The position numbers were made by a program, and so were the translations under genes. This document shows, piece after piece, positions 33,080-42,701 of a stretch of 47,278 nt of DNA (position 1 is its first letter; every line of letters begins with the position of its first letter). Origin of the DNA: an uncultured Porphyromonadaceae bacterium (GTDB lineage Bacteria; Bacteroidota; Bacteroidia; Bacteroidales; Muribaculaceae); contig CAMKOE010000018.1 in NCBI GenBank assembly GCA_946414395.1, positions 1 to 47,278 of the forward strand. Direction: 5' to 3'. The notes below the pieces were generated by a model that saw only the letters and a program-made list of their open reading frames with translations, was not told where the DNA came from and did not search any database.

Positions 33080-33535
33080 ATGGTGGAATTGAATTTACCG
33101 GCATTTGACTTCAAGGTGAAGAAGCGTGAGGATGGCTCGTCGTGGGTCATCTGGGACCGCCTGCGCGACCGCTGGGTGGCATTGACGCCCGAGGAGTGGG
33201 TGCGGCAGCACTTTGTCGAGTGGCTCATCGCCGACAAGGGCTTCCCCGCCGCGCTCATGGGCAACGAGGTGTCGCTGACCCAAAACGGCATCGCCCGCCG
33301 CTGTGACACCGTCGTGGCCGACCACACGGGCAGTCCGCTGGTCATCGTGGAGTACAAGGCGCCGAGCATCCAGGTCACCCAGAAGACCTTTGACCAGATT
33401 GTGCGCTACAACATGGTGCTCAGGGCCCGCTACCTGATCGTGAGCAACGGCTTGACGCACTACTGCTGCCAGATCGACTATGACAAAAACACCTACCGTT
33501 TCCTGGAACAGATTCCCAACTACAACGACCTGTAA
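33080..33535 (+). CDS. Stand-alone HSDR_N-type nuclease-fold protein
   Basis: 151 residues matching the type I restriction R-protein N-terminal domain found as single proteins in Bacteroidetes. The PD-(D/E)xK motif is visible: Glu63 in GNEVSL, Asp76 in RRCDTVV, Glu91 and Lys93 in VEYKAP, then a Gln in FDQIVRYN. There is no helicase domain and no hsdM or hsdS nearby, so it is not a restriction system. A DNA-processing nuclease role is inferred from the fold. The stop codon lies in a short direct repeat. Confidence 0.85.
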   Translation: MVELNLPAFDFKVKKREDGSSWVIWDRLRDRWVALTPEEWVRQHFVEWLIADKGFPAALMGNEVSLTQNGIARRCDTVVADHTGSPLVIVEYKAPSIQVTQKTFDQIVRYNMVLRARYLIVSNGLTHYCCQIDYDKNTYRFLEQIPNYNDL

Positions 33536-33604
33536 CGACAACTTTTTTTAAAAGGAAAACAATTTTTTTTGACTGTAACGACAACGCGATAAAAGGAAGA
33601 CAAT
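33530..33604 (+). repeat. Pair of short direct repeats at the end of the HSDR_N gene
   Basis: CTGTAACGACAAC (33530-33542 and 33573-33585) is followed in each copy by AAAAGGAAAACAAT or AAAAGGAAGACAAT. The first copy contains the HSDR_N stop codon. Confidence 0.7.
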
Positions 33605-33631
33605 AAATACAATAATGACAATTATTTTATT

Positions 33632-33752
33632 CTTCCATTAATGGAAGATTATTTTGTATTTCTTGTATTTCTTGTTTTCCCCCATCCTAGTTTTTTTGTT
33701 TTGTCATTAATTGAGGATTTATTTTTGTATTTCTTGTATTTCTTGTTTTCCC
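33632..33752 (+). repeat. Palindrome and two tandem AT-rich repeats upstream of uvrD
   Basis: CTTCCATTAATGGAAG (33632-33647) is a perfect palindrome. TTTTGTATTTCTTGTATTTC and the next 10 bases occur identically at 33652-33681 and 33723-33752, each preceded by a CATTAAT..GATT variant. The period is about 70 bp. Confidence 0.75.
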
Positions 33753-33818
33753 ACTTCTTTGTTTTGCTTTTTGGGTTTTATACAGTGGTTTCATCGTCTT
33801 GATTTGCAAAAAAAGTTG

Positions 33819-33826
33819 TATTTTTG
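33819..33826 (+). promoter_or_regulatory. uvrD promoter abutting the start codon
   Basis: TATTTTTG ends five bases before the ATG at 33832, so the transcript would be leaderless or nearly so. Confidence 0.6.
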
Positions 33827-33831
33827 TGACC

Positions 33832-36225
33832 ATGAATGAGGATTACCTGGATAAACTGAATGACCAGCAGCGGGCCGCAGTCGAGTACTGTGACGGGCCC
33901 CAACTGGTGATTGCTGGTGCCGGATCGGGCAAGACGCGCGTGCTGACCTACAAAATCGTTCACCTGCTGCGTCAGGGCTACGAGCCGTGGCGCATCATGG
34001 CCCTCACGTTCACCAACAAGGCCGCCCGCGAGATGCGCGAGCGCATCGAGCCGCTGGCAGGCCCCGACGTGGCGGCCCAACTGTGGATGGGTACATTCCA
34101 CTCCATCTTCTCGCGCCTGCTGCGCCGCAACGCCGAGCGCATCGGCTTCGCGCCCGACTTCACCATCTATGACCAGAGCGACTCCCGCTCGCTCATCAAA
34201 CTCATCGTCAAGGACATGGGACTGGACGACAAGGTCTATAAGCCCGCAACGATCCAGAACCAGATCAGCAATGCCAAGAATGCCCTCGTCACGCCCGAGG
34301 ACTATGCCCGCAACCAGAGCCTGATAGACGCCGACCGCGACGCCCAGCGCCCCGAGACCGTCAACATCTACAAGGCCTACTGGAACCGTTGCCGCATCGC
34401 CGGGGCGATGGACTTTGACGACCTGCTGCTGTACACCAACATCCTGCTGCGCGACCATGAGGACGTGCGGGAGAGGTACCAGGAGTTCTTCCGCTACATC
34501 CTCGTTGACGAGTATCAGGACACCAATTTCTCGCAGCACCTGATCGTGCACCAGTTGAGCCAGAAGTATAACCAGTTGTGCGTGGTCGGCGACGATGCCC
34601 AGAGCATCTACAGTTTCAGGGGGGCCAACATCGACAACATCCTGAGGCTGCAACGCTTCTACCCCGACATCAAGACCTTCAAACTCGAGCGCAATTACCG
34701 CTCGACCCAGACCATCACCGACGCGGCCAACAGCCTGATCGAGAAGAACAAGGGACAGATCGCCAAGCACCTGTTCAGCAAGAACCAGGTGGGCGAGCGC
34801 ATCCCGGTCATCCAGTGCTTCAGCGACTATGAGGAGGCCTATGTGGTCGCCAACCAGATTGCAGCCCTCAAGGCCCGCCAGGGCGACAGTTATGAGGACT
34901 ATGCGATCCTTTACCGCACCAACGCGCAGTCACGCCTGCTCGAGGAGGCCCTGAGCAACGGTGGCCGCCGCGACAAGCACGGGAACATGCGCAGTGCCAT
35001 CCCCTACCGCATCTATGGCGGCTTGTCCTTCTATCAGCGCAAGGAAGTGAAAGACGCCATCTGCTACTTCAGGCTGGTTATCAACCCCCATGATGACGAG
35101 GCGTTGAGGCGTGTCATCAATTATCCGGCCCGCGGCATCGGCGACACCACCGTCGGTAAAATCACCCACTGTGCAACCGAGAGCGGCGTGAGCGCCTGGC
35201 AGGTGATCAATGATCCCGCAAAACACGGGCTGAACGTAAACCGAGGCACGCTGGCTAAACTTCAATCGTTCATCACATTGATTCAAGGGCTCATCGACCT
35301 CAATCAGGAAGGTGCCGACGCCCTGACCGTTGCCCAAGAGACCATCCGCCAGACCAAGATCAAGAGTGTGCTCATGGGCGATAACGCGCCCGAGAACATC
35401 AGCCGCATCGAGAATCTGGACGAGTTGATGAACGCCGTGAGCGATTACCAGCAGAGCAAGGAGGAGAGCGGTGACGACCATTGCCAAATCGGAGATTTCC
35501 TGGCCGAGACCTCACTGCTCACCGACCAGGACATGAACGACCCCGACGGCGAGAAGGTCACGCTCATGACCGTGCATGCCGCCAAGGGTCTGGAATTCCG
35601 CAATGTCATCATCGTCGGCGTCGAGGAGGACCTGTTTCCCAGCGCGATGAGTATGGACTCGCTTTACCAGATTGAAGAGGAAAGGCGCCTGCTCTATGTC
35701 GCCATCACCCGCGCCGAGGTGAATTGCGTCATCACCTATGCGACATCGAGATATCATAACGGCCAGACCAAGACTTGCGTGATGAGCCGTTTCCTGCGGG
35801 ATATTGATCCCGATTACCTGATGATGGGCAGCACCAATTCGGCCCCCGTGCCGCCGCGCAAACGCAGCCGATGGGACGATGACGACCTGGACGAGATGCG
35901 TCACCGCTGGAACGATGCCCCACGTCGCCGAGACGTCGCCACTCCATCCCGTCCGGCTCCAAAGCCCTTGTCAAGGGCGAGGTCGAGCGCCCCTACCCCA
36001 CCACCCCCGCCGCCATCGCCAGCAGCAGGCCCGTCAACCGGCAATTTCACTATCCACAGTGCCAGTGAGTTGAGCGTCGGTTGCGAAATACTGCATCAGC
36101 GCTTCGGCCACGGAACGGTGACGTCGATCGACACCAGCGGCAGCGACGCCAAGATTGACGCCGTCTTCAATGACGGTCAAACGCGCAAACTGCTGCTTAA
36201 ATTCGCTAAATTTGAAATCCTATAA
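33832..36225 (+). CDS. uvrD: UvrD/PcrA-type DNA helicase
   Basis: 797 residues from MNEDYLDKLNDQQRAAVEY; an upstream in-frame start (33799) would contain the promoter. Superfamily 1A motifs are complete: Walker A AGAGSGKT (28-35), TFTNKAAREM, DEYQDTN, GDDAQSIYSFRGA, YRSTQTI and TVHAAKGLEF. A Pro/Arg-rich linker (about 700-735) leads to a C-terminal Tudor-like domain (HQRFGHGTVTSID). It is a 3'-5' helicase in nucleotide excision repair and replication. nspC follows four bases after the stop. Confidence 0.95.
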   Translation: MNEDYLDKLNDQQRAAVEYCDGPQLVIAGAGSGKTRVLTYKIVHLLRQGYEPWRIMALTFTNKAAREMRERIEPLAGPDVAAQLWMGTFHSIFSRLLRRNAERIGFAPDFTIYDQSDSRSLIKLIVKDMGLDDKVYKPATIQNQISNAKNALVTPEDYARNQSLIDADRDAQRPETVNIYKAYWNRCRIAGAMDFDDLLLYTNILLRDHEDVRERYQEFFRYILVDEYQDTNFSQHLIVHQLSQKYNQLCVVGDDAQSIYSFRGANIDNILRLQRFYPDIKTFKLERNYRSTQTITDAANSLIEKNKGQIAKHLFSKNQVGERIPVIQCFSDYEEAYVVANQIAALKARQGDSYEDYAILYRTNAQSRLLEEALSNGGRRDKHGNMRSAIPYRIYGGLSFYQRKEVKDAICYFRLVINPHDDEALRRVINYPARGIGDTTVGKITHCATESGVSAWQVINDPAKHGLNVNRGTLAKLQSFITLIQGLIDLNQEGADALTVAQETIRQTKIKSVLMGDNAPENISRIENLDELMNAVSDYQQSKEESGDDHCQIGDFLAETSLLTDQDMNDPDGEKVTLMTVHAAKGLEFRNVIIVGVEEDLFPSAMSMDSLYQIEEERRLLYVAITRAEVNCVITYATSRYHNGQTKTCVMSRFLRDIDPDYLMMGSTNSAPVPPRKRSRWDDDDLDEMRHRWNDAPRRRDVATPSRPAPKPLSRARSSAPTPPPPPPSPAAGPSTGNFTIHSASELSVGCEILHQRFGHGTVTSIDTSGSDAKIDAVFNDGQTRKLLLKFAKFEIL

Positions 36226-36229
36226 AGTC

Positions 36230-37375
36230 ATGGAAGAGTACAAGACACCCTATTATATCGTGTATGAGGAAAAGTTGCGCCGCAATATCGAACTGATCAC
36301 CGGAGTGGCCCAGCGCACCGGAGTGGATATCATCATGGCCTTCAAGGCCAATGCGCTGTGGCGCACGTTTGACGTGTTCAGGGAATACGGCATCGAATCG
36401 ACCGCCAGTTCGGTCAACGAGATGCTGCTGGCCAATGATGAACTCAAGTGCCGCACCCACACCTATTGCCCTGCCTATACAGACGAGACGATAGACGCCT
36501 ATATAGCAGGCAGTTCTCACATCACGTTCAACTCCATCGAGCAATACAAGCGCTTTGCCGACAAGGTCAACCAGCACAATGCCGACTGGCCTGGAGAGCA
36601 GGTGAGTTGCGGCTTGAGAGTTAACCCCATGTGCTCGGTTATCGAGACTGACATCTACAACCCGTGCTGCCCCGGTTCGCGCTTTGGCGTGCTGGCGAGC
36701 GACCTCAAGGAGTTACCCGAGGGCATTGAGGGATTTCACTTCCACGCCCTGTGCGAGAGCACGAGTTTTGACCTGGAAAAGGTGCTGCTGGCGCTCAAGC
36801 AGCAGTTCGGCCAGTACTTGCCCCGCCTCAAGTGGCTCAACATGGGCGGTGGCCACTTGATGACCCGCAAGGGGTACAATATCGGCCACCTGGAGCAGGT
36901 GCTGGGCGCATTCCAGGGAGCCTACCCCAACCTGCAACTCATCATGGAGCCGGGCAGTGCCTGGTGCTGGCAGACGGGAGACCTGGAGGCCACTGTGGTG
37001 GACGTCGTGAGCAACAGCGGCATCAGCACGGCAATCGTCGATGTGTCATTTGCCTGCCACATGCCCGACTGCCTGGAGATGCCCTACAAGCCCAAAATCA
37101 CGCAGGCCCTGGAAGAAGTGGACCGCACCAAGCCCACCTACCGCATGGGCGGCAACTCGTGCCTGAGCGGAGACTATGTGGGGGACTGGAGTTTTGACAA
37201 GCCCCTGCAACGCGGCGACCGCATCACCTTTGAGGACATGAACCATTACACAACCGTCAAGACCAATATGTTCAACGGCATCCAGCACCCGTCAATCCTC
37301 TTCAAGCGGCTCGACGGCAGCATCGAGGTGTTGAGGGAGTTTGATTACATTGACTACAAGTCACGCATGAGTTAA
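36230..37375 (+). CDS. nspC: Carboxynorspermidine decarboxylase
   Basis: 381 residues from MEEYKTPYYIVYEEKLRRN. An earlier in-frame start (36155) overlaps uvrD and is not needed. It is a fold-III PLP enzyme: PLP Lys39 in IIMAFKANALW, GFHFHALCES, LNMGGGH, MEPGSA, and the GGNSCLSGDYVG Cys-Asp site contributed across the dimer. It makes norspermidine or spermidine from the carboxylated precursor. The usual partner, carboxyspermidine dehydrogenase, is not in this window. It is probably co-transcribed with uvrD. Confidence 0.93.
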   Translation: MEEYKTPYYIVYEEKLRRNIELITGVAQRTGVDIIMAFKANALWRTFDVFREYGIESTASSVNEMLLANDELKCRTHTYCPAYTDETIDAYIAGSSHITFNSIEQYKRFADKVNQHNADWPGEQVSCGLRVNPMCSVIETDIYNPCCPGSRFGVLASDLKELPEGIEGFHFHALCESTSFDLEKVLLALKQQFGQYLPRLKWLNMGGGHLMTRKGYNIGHLEQVLGAFQGAYPNLQLIMEPGSAWCWQTGDLEATVVDVVSNSGISTAIVDVSFACHMPDCLEMPYKPKITQALEEVDRTKPTYRMGGNSCLSGDYVGDWSFDKPLQRGDRITFEDMNHYTTVKTNMFNGIQHPSILFKRLDGSIEVLREFDYIDYKSRMS

Positions 37376-37392
37376 ATGACGATACCCATATC

Positions 37393-37430
37393 TAACAAAT
37401 GCAGCCATCCCGCGATGACTGCATTTGTTA
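37393..37430. terminator. Bidirectional terminator between nspC and the plug-protein gene
   Basis: TAACAAATGCAG (37393-37404) and CTGCATTTGTTA (37419-37430) are perfectly complementary and sit between convergent genes. Confidence 0.8.
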
Positions 37431-37455
37431 TATTACCGACAATTGTCCAGAGCGG

Positions 37456-38733
37456 TTATCTTCCCGAGCGGGCGATACCGAAGCCTACCAGACGGTCATA
37501 ACGCTCACCCATGGGATGGTAATAGGCCATGACGAGGTACTCGTTGATCGTCTCATAGTGGTCGCCCTCGATGCGCGAGGTCTGGCCCACAGTGGAGCCG
37601 TCAGGCACCCAGAGGTACATGTAATTGTAAGCACCCTGCTTGAGCAAGATGTCGGCAGTATAACATCCGGTGCTGGTGTCATATTTCATCATCGTCTGGG
37701 ATGCGGGATAGCCCTCGGTGAACTCACCATAGAGCCACACGTTGCCACCATTGAGTTTGCCCATCGTGTTGAGGGTGAAATGGGTAATCATGTAGTCGGC
37801 ACGCACGGCACTCTCGCCACGAACCTCGGCATTGCGTATCGTGAAACGCCCGAACTGCGTCTGGTCATACAGATACTGCTTCTCATTGCGCGGCTCATCC
37901 ACCATGAGGATGGCATGATTCATGGGCTCGTAATACCTGATGGCCTGCACGCCCATGTTGATGCTGTGGGCACTGACGGTCTCAAAACGCCTGAACTCAT
38001 TACCAGCCGGGAAAATCAAGTCCCGATTGTGGCTGAAATTCAGATAGTCCATTCCTGCCATCGTGGGGCGCCTCACGGTCACGGCATTGTCCAGGCGTGA
38101 GTTCTGGATAACGACACAGGTCAACTCGGTGAAAGGATCCCTGATCTGGTTGGTCCTGTATCTCACATCAAATGACACCTGCTGGAAGCGGTTGTTGGAC
38201 TCAATATCGGTCCTGGAAGTGACCTCGGGATAGACACCCACTTTTCCTTCACACAGCGAGAACCGGGTCTGGAAAAGTATATCATCGGGGTCATCCTCCT
38301 CATAGACCGTGAGCAGGTAATTGCCGCTCACCAGCAACTCCATGTCGGGGTTGGGCAAGGCAAACTGATAATTGTAATAGTGGACATAGGTGCCCTCGCT
38401 CTGGGCATAATCATCGATGTCGGCATAGTTAAAGCCTGACACATAATCACTCTCGGACAACTGGGAGGGTTGCCAGTTGGCATTGCAATGCGTCACACTG
38501 TAGCGCAGGTAATGCACATCATAGTCCAGGTAATCAAAGTTGACCAGCAAGTGGTCATCACTGTTCATCATGAGCACCGGGGGGAGGTACATATTGCTGG
38601 CAAGGCACACCTTGAGGGAGCGCACGTTGCTGTTAAAGATATGCGTCCTGGTGTCCACCTTGTTATGCGCTATTACAGCAACTGCGACCAGCGCACACGA
38701 CACGAGGCATATTGTTCTGATCCATTTATTCAT
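37456..38733 (-). CDS. Type IX secretion plug protein (DUF5103)
   Basis: 425 residues with a signal peptide. It shows the DUF5103 pattern: an N-terminal beta domain (THIFNSNVRSLKVCLASN, then LVNFDYLDYDVHYLRYSVTH) and a C-terminal beta domain (GNVWLYGEFTEG, YNYMYLWVPDGS, VMAYYHPMGERYDRLVGF). The homologous Plug protein closes the periplasmic end of the SprA translocon of the type IX system. No other T9SS gene is in the window. I see no -7 box immediately upstream. Confidence 0.85.
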   Translation of the reverse strand: MNKWIRTICLVSCALVAVAVIAHNKVDTRTHIFNSNVRSLKVCLASNMYLPPVLMMNSDDHLLVNFDYLDYDVHYLRYSVTHCNANWQPSQLSESDYVSGFNYADIDDYAQSEGTYVHYYNYQFALPNPDMELLVSGNYLLTVYEEDDPDDILFQTRFSLCEGKVGVYPEVTSRTDIESNNRFQQVSFDVRYRTNQIRDPFTELTCVVIQNSRLDNAVTVRRPTMAGMDYLNFSHNRDLIFPAGNEFRRFETVSAHSINMGVQAIRYYEPMNHAILMVDEPRNEKQYLYDQTQFGRFTIRNAEVRGESAVRADYMITHFTLNTMGKLNGGNVWLYGEFTEGYPASQTMMKYDTSTGCYTADILLKQGAYNYMYLWVPDGSTVGQTSRIEGDHYETINEYLVMAYYHPMGERYDRLVGFGIARSGR

Positions 38734-38796
38734 AGCAAACCGTCTTTTTTATATCATATAAGACTGATTTTCATCCCCTGGGTTTAAACTGCCACC

Positions 38797-39771
38797 TCAC
38801 CGCAAGAGCAGATAGACGACATAGGCGACATAGGCCGCAAAGAAGATGACGCCCTCGACACGGTCAAACTTGTCCTTCTTGAAAGTGAGCACCACAACAA
38901 AGAGCATGATGGCAGCCAGAAGCATCACCGCATAGTCATAGATGTTGATTCCGACCAGCGTCAACGGTTTGACAGTAGAAGCGGTGCCCAGGATAAACAT
39001 CAGGTTGAACAGATTACTGCCGATGACATTGCCCAGGGCCAACTGGGGATTTTTCTTGCACGCGGCGATAACAGCCGTGACCAACTCGGGCAGCGAGGTG
39101 CCCACAGCAACGATGGTGATGGCGATTACAGCCTCGCTCATGCCCCACGCGCGAGCCAGATTCTTGGCACTGTCGAGAAACAGATTACCGCCATAGATGA
39201 GGGCGACCAGAGAGACTGCCGCTATGCCCCACAGGAGCCACGAATTCTTCCCCGTGAGAGACGATGAAGCCTCCTCGTCGGCGTCCTCGAGCGCCTTCTT
39301 GGGGTTCTTGCCCTTCTGGACAATTACCCATCCCATGTAGGCGATAAAGCATACCAGCAGCACGACACCGTCGATACGGTTAAGGCTATTCTTGCTGATG
39401 CCGGGGACGATAGAGTCGTTGGCAATGAGGGTGACAAAGATTGTCGCCACGATGAGGAAAGGGATGTCGCGATGGCGCTGCAAGCGCTCGATGTCAAACG
39501 GGAAAATCATCGCCGTCACACCCAGAATAAGGAAGACGTTAGCAATATTGGAGCCGATAACGTTACCCATGGCGATGTCGCCACTATTGGCCAGCGCCGA
39601 TGAGACCGAGACAAACAGTTCGGGGGCACTGGTGCCAATACCCACGATAGTGAGTCCGATGATGAAATTGGATATTTTGGCACGCTGTGCAATGGCTACC
39701 GAAGAATCCACGAGATAGTTGGCGGCCAACAACAACAAGCCCAGTCCGAGAATCAAAAACAAATAATCCAT
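38797..39771 (-). CDS. Calcium/sodium antiporter (CaCA family)
   Basis: 324 residues, ten or so hydrophobic segments in two inverted halves. Each half carries the alpha-repeat motif: GIGTSAPELFVSV with GNVIGSNIANV, and AVGTSLPELVTAV with GNVIGSNLFNLMF. The two halves are split by a charged loop (about residues 150-175). It exchanges Ca2+ for Na+ or H+ across the inner membrane. A -7 box lies about 51 bases upstream. Confidence 0.92.
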   Translation of the reverse strand: MDYLFLILGLGLLLLAANYLVDSSVAIAQRAKISNFIIGLTIVGIGTSAPELFVSVSSALANSGDIAMGNVIGSNIANVFLILGVTAMIFPFDIERLQRHRDIPFLIVATIFVTLIANDSIVPGISKNSLNRIDGVVLLVCFIAYMGWVIVQKGKNPKKALEDADEEASSSLTGKNSWLLWGIAAVSLVALIYGGNLFLDSAKNLARAWGMSEAVIAITIVAVGTSLPELVTAVIAACKKNPQLALGNVIGSNLFNLMFILGTASTVKPLTLVGINIYDYAVMLLAAIMLFVVVLTFKKDKFDRVEGVIFFAAYVAYVVYLLLR

Positions 39772-39821
39772 TACTCTATATCTATTATTCTGATTTTACC
39801 TGATGACGTGAAGATGGGACG

Positions 39822-39829
39822 CAAAATTA
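39822..39829 (-). promoter_or_regulatory. -7 promoter box of the Ca/Na antiporter gene
   Basis: The minus strand reads TAATTTTG. Confidence 0.6.
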
Positions 39830-39892
39830 GCAATTAATTTGGTGTTGTCCCCACGACAGTCCTAAAATTAACAGAATTGAAACATAACAACA

Positions 39893-39928
39893 GCGGCCCA
39901 TATCCACTAAGCGAGGAACCAGGGCCGC
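39893..39928 (-). terminator. Hairpin downstream of alaS
   Basis: GCGGCCC (39893-39899) pairs with GGGCCGC (39922-39928) around a 22-base loop, with a T-rich TGTTGTTATG run on the minus strand after the stem. The large loop lowers confidence. Confidence 0.55.
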
Positions 39929-39958
39929 CGTGTCATTGTTCATGGTCATGCGCTAGAA

Positions 39959-42577
39959 TCAAACGCCAAGGGCCTCACGCATGGCTATCATGGCATCTTC
40001 CAGACCCTCGGGATTGCGTCCACCGGCTTGAGCGAAATGAGGCTGTCCGCCGCCACCGCCCTGGATGCACTTGGCAGCACCGCGCACGATGTCGCCAGCC
40101 TTCTTGCCGCTCTTGACAAGGTCCTCGCTGAGCATCACGGTCAGCATGGGCTTGCCCTCGTACTGGGTTGCAGCCAGGAAGGCGGTTGCCTCTTGACACT
40201 CGGCCTTGAGAGCGAGGGCAACACCCTTCACGATGTCGGGCACGCGCTCTCCGGTGAGGGTAATCACATGGATGCCGTTCTCCAGTTTGGACTCGGCAAT
40301 CAGTTGCTTGGCAAGGATGGCGATGCGCTGCTTCTTGAAGTCATCGACCTGCTTCTTGAGGTCGGCATTCTCGGCCAGCGACTTGTGGAGGGCAGCGATG
40401 GCATCGGGGGCGTTATTGAGCATCTCCTTGATCTGGCCCAGGGTGTCCTGAACCGTATCCAGCATTTCCTCGACACGGGCGCCGGTAACGGCCTCGATGC
40501 GGCGGATGCCGGCGGCGATACTGCTCTCGCTGACGATGCGCACCATGCCGATGTTACCCGTGTTGCACACGTGGGTACCACCGCACAACTCTACCGAATC
40601 GCCGTACTTGATCACACGGACGCGGTCACCATATTTCTCGCCAAACAGTGCCATGGCGCCCATCTGGCGCGCCTCGTCGATGGGCATGTCGCGATGTTCC
40701 TCACGCGGAATGGCGTTGCGTATCATCTTGTTGGCCAAGTGCTCGACTTGACGGATTTCCTCGGGAGTCACCTTACGGAAGTGTGAGAAGTCAAAACGCA
40801 GGGTAATGGGATCGACATAGGAACCCTTCTGCTCGACATGAGTGCCCAGAACCTGGCGCAATGCGGCATGCAACAAGTGGGTAGCGGTGTGGTTGCACTC
40901 GGTCGCATGACGGGCATCGGTGTCGATGACGGCATGGAGGGTGGCATTCACATCGCTGGGGAGTTTTGACGTGATGTGCACGGGAAGGTTGTTCTCGCGC
41001 TTGGTGTCGGTCACCTCGATCACCTCGTCACCCAGGACAAGCGAGCCGCAGTCACCAACCTGACCACCCATCTCGGCATAGAACGGTGTGCGGTCAAGCA
41101 CAATCTGGTAGAAGGACTTGTTCTTCTGGGTCACCTTGCGGTAGCGCAGGATGTTCACGTCACACTCGGTGAGGTCATACCCCACAAACTCTGTCACACC
41201 GTCCTTGAGTTCCACCCAATCGGTAGCCTCGACTGCAGCGGCATTGCGGGCACGCTGTTTCTGCTTCTGCATCTCGACATTGAATTCCTCCTCGTTGACA
41301 GTCATGCCGTTCTCACGCAGGATGAGTTCGGTCAAGTCGAGCGGGAAGCCGAAGGTGTCATAGAGCGTGAAGGCCCCCTTGCCATCGACGATGTTCTTGC
41401 CAGCGCCCTTGGTGTCGGCAATGACCTTCTCGATGAGTTTCATGCCCGTCTCCAGGGTGCGCAGGAAGGCATCTTCCTCCTCCTTGGTCACGTGCTTGAT
41501 CAGGTCGGCCTGGGCCGTAATCTCGGGATAGGCCTCGCCCATGCCCTCGATCAGGGTATCGATGAGGCGATACATGAAGGCCTCCTTGAAGCCCAGGAAG
41601 GTGTAGCCATAGCGGACGGCACGGCGCAGGATGCGACGGATGACGTAGCCGGCCTTGGCATTGCTGGGCAACTGTCCATCGGCGATCGAGAATGCGATGG
41701 TGCGCACATGGTCGGCCACAACACGCATGGCAATATCCACGTCCTGGTTGTCGCCATACTTCTTGCCGCACATCTCACCCACCTTGCCAATCAAGGGCTG
41801 GAACACGTCGGTATCATAGTTGGAAGTCTTGCCCTGCAAGGCCATGCACAAGCGCTCCAGGCCCATGCCGGTGTCAATCACCTTGTTGGGCAGGGGCTCG
41901 AGTGATCCATCCACCTTGCGGTTATACTGCATGAACACGAGGTTCCAAATCTCGATGACGAGGGGGTTGTCCTTGTTGACCAGAGTGGCACCGGGCACCT
42001 TGGCCTTGTCCTCATCGCTGCGCAGGTCGATGTGTATCTCGCTGCAAGGGCCGCAGGGACCGGTATCGCCCATTTCCCAGAAGTTGTCGTGGCTGTTGCC
42101 ATTGATGATGTGATCTTTGGGCAGGTGGGCTTCCCAGTATGTTGCAGCCTCGTCGTCGCGGCTCACACCGATGCTATCATCGCCCTCAAAGACCGTTGCA
42201 TACAGGTTCTTGGGGTCCAATTTATAGACATTGACCAGCAAGTCCCAAGCCCAGTCGATGGCCTCGTGCTTGAAATAGTCGCCAAATGACCAGTTGCCCA
42301 GCATCTCAAACATGGTGTGGTGGTAGGTGTCATGGCCCACTTCCTCGAGGTCATTGTGCTTGCCGCTCACGCGCAGGCACTTCTGGGAATCGGCAGCACG
42401 GCGCCACTGGGCATCCTTGTTGCCCAGGATGATGTCCTTGAACTGGTTCATGCCAGCATTGGTAAACATGAGAGTAGGATCGTCCTTGATAACCATGGGA
42501 GCCGAGGGCACGATGTGATGTCCATGCTCCTCAAAGTAACGCTTGAACGTCTCGCGAATTTGTTTTGCAGTCTGCAT
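39959..42577 (-). CDS. alaS: Alanyl-tRNA synthetase
   Basis: 872 residues, full length, starting [20 protein letters not shown]. The class II catalytic core ([45 protein letters not shown] region reading [11 protein letters not shown]) is followed by the editing domain with HTATHLLH (about residue 562) and [13 protein letters not shown], and by a C-terminal DHHA1 domain with [14 protein letters not shown]. It charges tRNA-Ala and clears Ser and Gly. Confidence 0.97.
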   Translation of the reverse strand: MQTAKQIRETFKRYFEEHGHHIVPSAPMVIKDDPTLMFTNAGMNQFKDIILGNKDAQWRRAADSQKCLRVSGKHNDLEEVGHDTYHHTMFEMLGNWSFGDYFKHEAIDWAWDLLVNVYKLDPKNLYATVFEGDDSIGVSRDDEAATYWEAHLPKDHIINGNSHDNFWEMGDTGPCGPCSEIHIDLRSDEDKAKVPGATLVNKDNPLVIEIWNLVFMQYNRKVDGSLEPLPNKVIDTGMGLERLCMALQGKTSNYDTDVFQPLIGKVGEMCGKKYGDNQDVDIAMRVVADHVRTIAFSIADGQLPSNAKAGYVIRRILRRAVRYGYTFLGFKEAFMYRLIDTLIEGMGEAYPEITAQADLIKHVTKEEEDAFLRTLETGMKLIEKVIADTKGAGKNIVDGKGAFTLYDTFGFPLDLTELILRENGMTVNEEEFNVEMQKQKQRARNAAAVEATDWVELKDGVTEFVGYDLTECDVNILRYRKVTQKNKSFYQIVLDRTPFYAEMGGQVGDCGSLVLGDEVIEVTDTKRENNLPVHITSKLPSDVNATLHAVIDTDARHATECNHTATHLLHAALRQVLGTHVEQKGSYVDPITLRFDFSHFRKVTPEEIRQVEHLANKMIRNAIPREEHRDMPIDEARQMGAMALFGEKYGDRVRVIKYGDSVELCGGTHVCNTGNIGMVRIVSESSIAAGIRRIEAVTGARVEEMLDTVQDTLGQIKEMLNNAPDAIAALHKSLAENADLKKQVDDFKKQRIAILAKQLIAESKLENGIHVITLTGERVPDIVKGVALALKAECQEATAFLAATQYEGKPMLTVMLSEDLVKSGKKAGDIVRGAAKCIQGGGGGQPHFAQAGGRNPEGLEDAMIAMREALGV

Positions 42578-42639
42578 AATATGTTATCTTAATATGTTAT
42601 AAATGTTCGATATTTGTTGCCAAGTTTAAACTATTTGTT

Positions 42640-42647
42640 TACCTTTG
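42640..42647 (+). promoter_or_regulatory. -7 promoter box of the MerR-type regulator
   Basis: TACCTTTG. A TTTG at 42613-42616 is slightly too far (23 bases) to be a standard -33 box. Confidence 0.6.
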
Positions 42648-42666
42648 CAGTGTTGAAATCAACTTG

Positions 42667-42674
42667 CAAAGTTA
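42667..42674 (-). promoter_or_regulatory. -7 promoter box of alaS
   Basis: The minus strand reads TAACTTTG, with CTTG (42695-42698) 20 bases further as a weak -33. It points through the opposing plus-strand promoter at 42640-42647. Confidence 0.6.
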
Positions 42675-42701
42675 CTCATTTCTATTTATTTGTGCAAGAC
42701 C

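Noticed and set aside
33778-34770. 330-codon minus-strand ORF
   Set aside because: Antisense shadow of the uvrD helicase N-terminal half.
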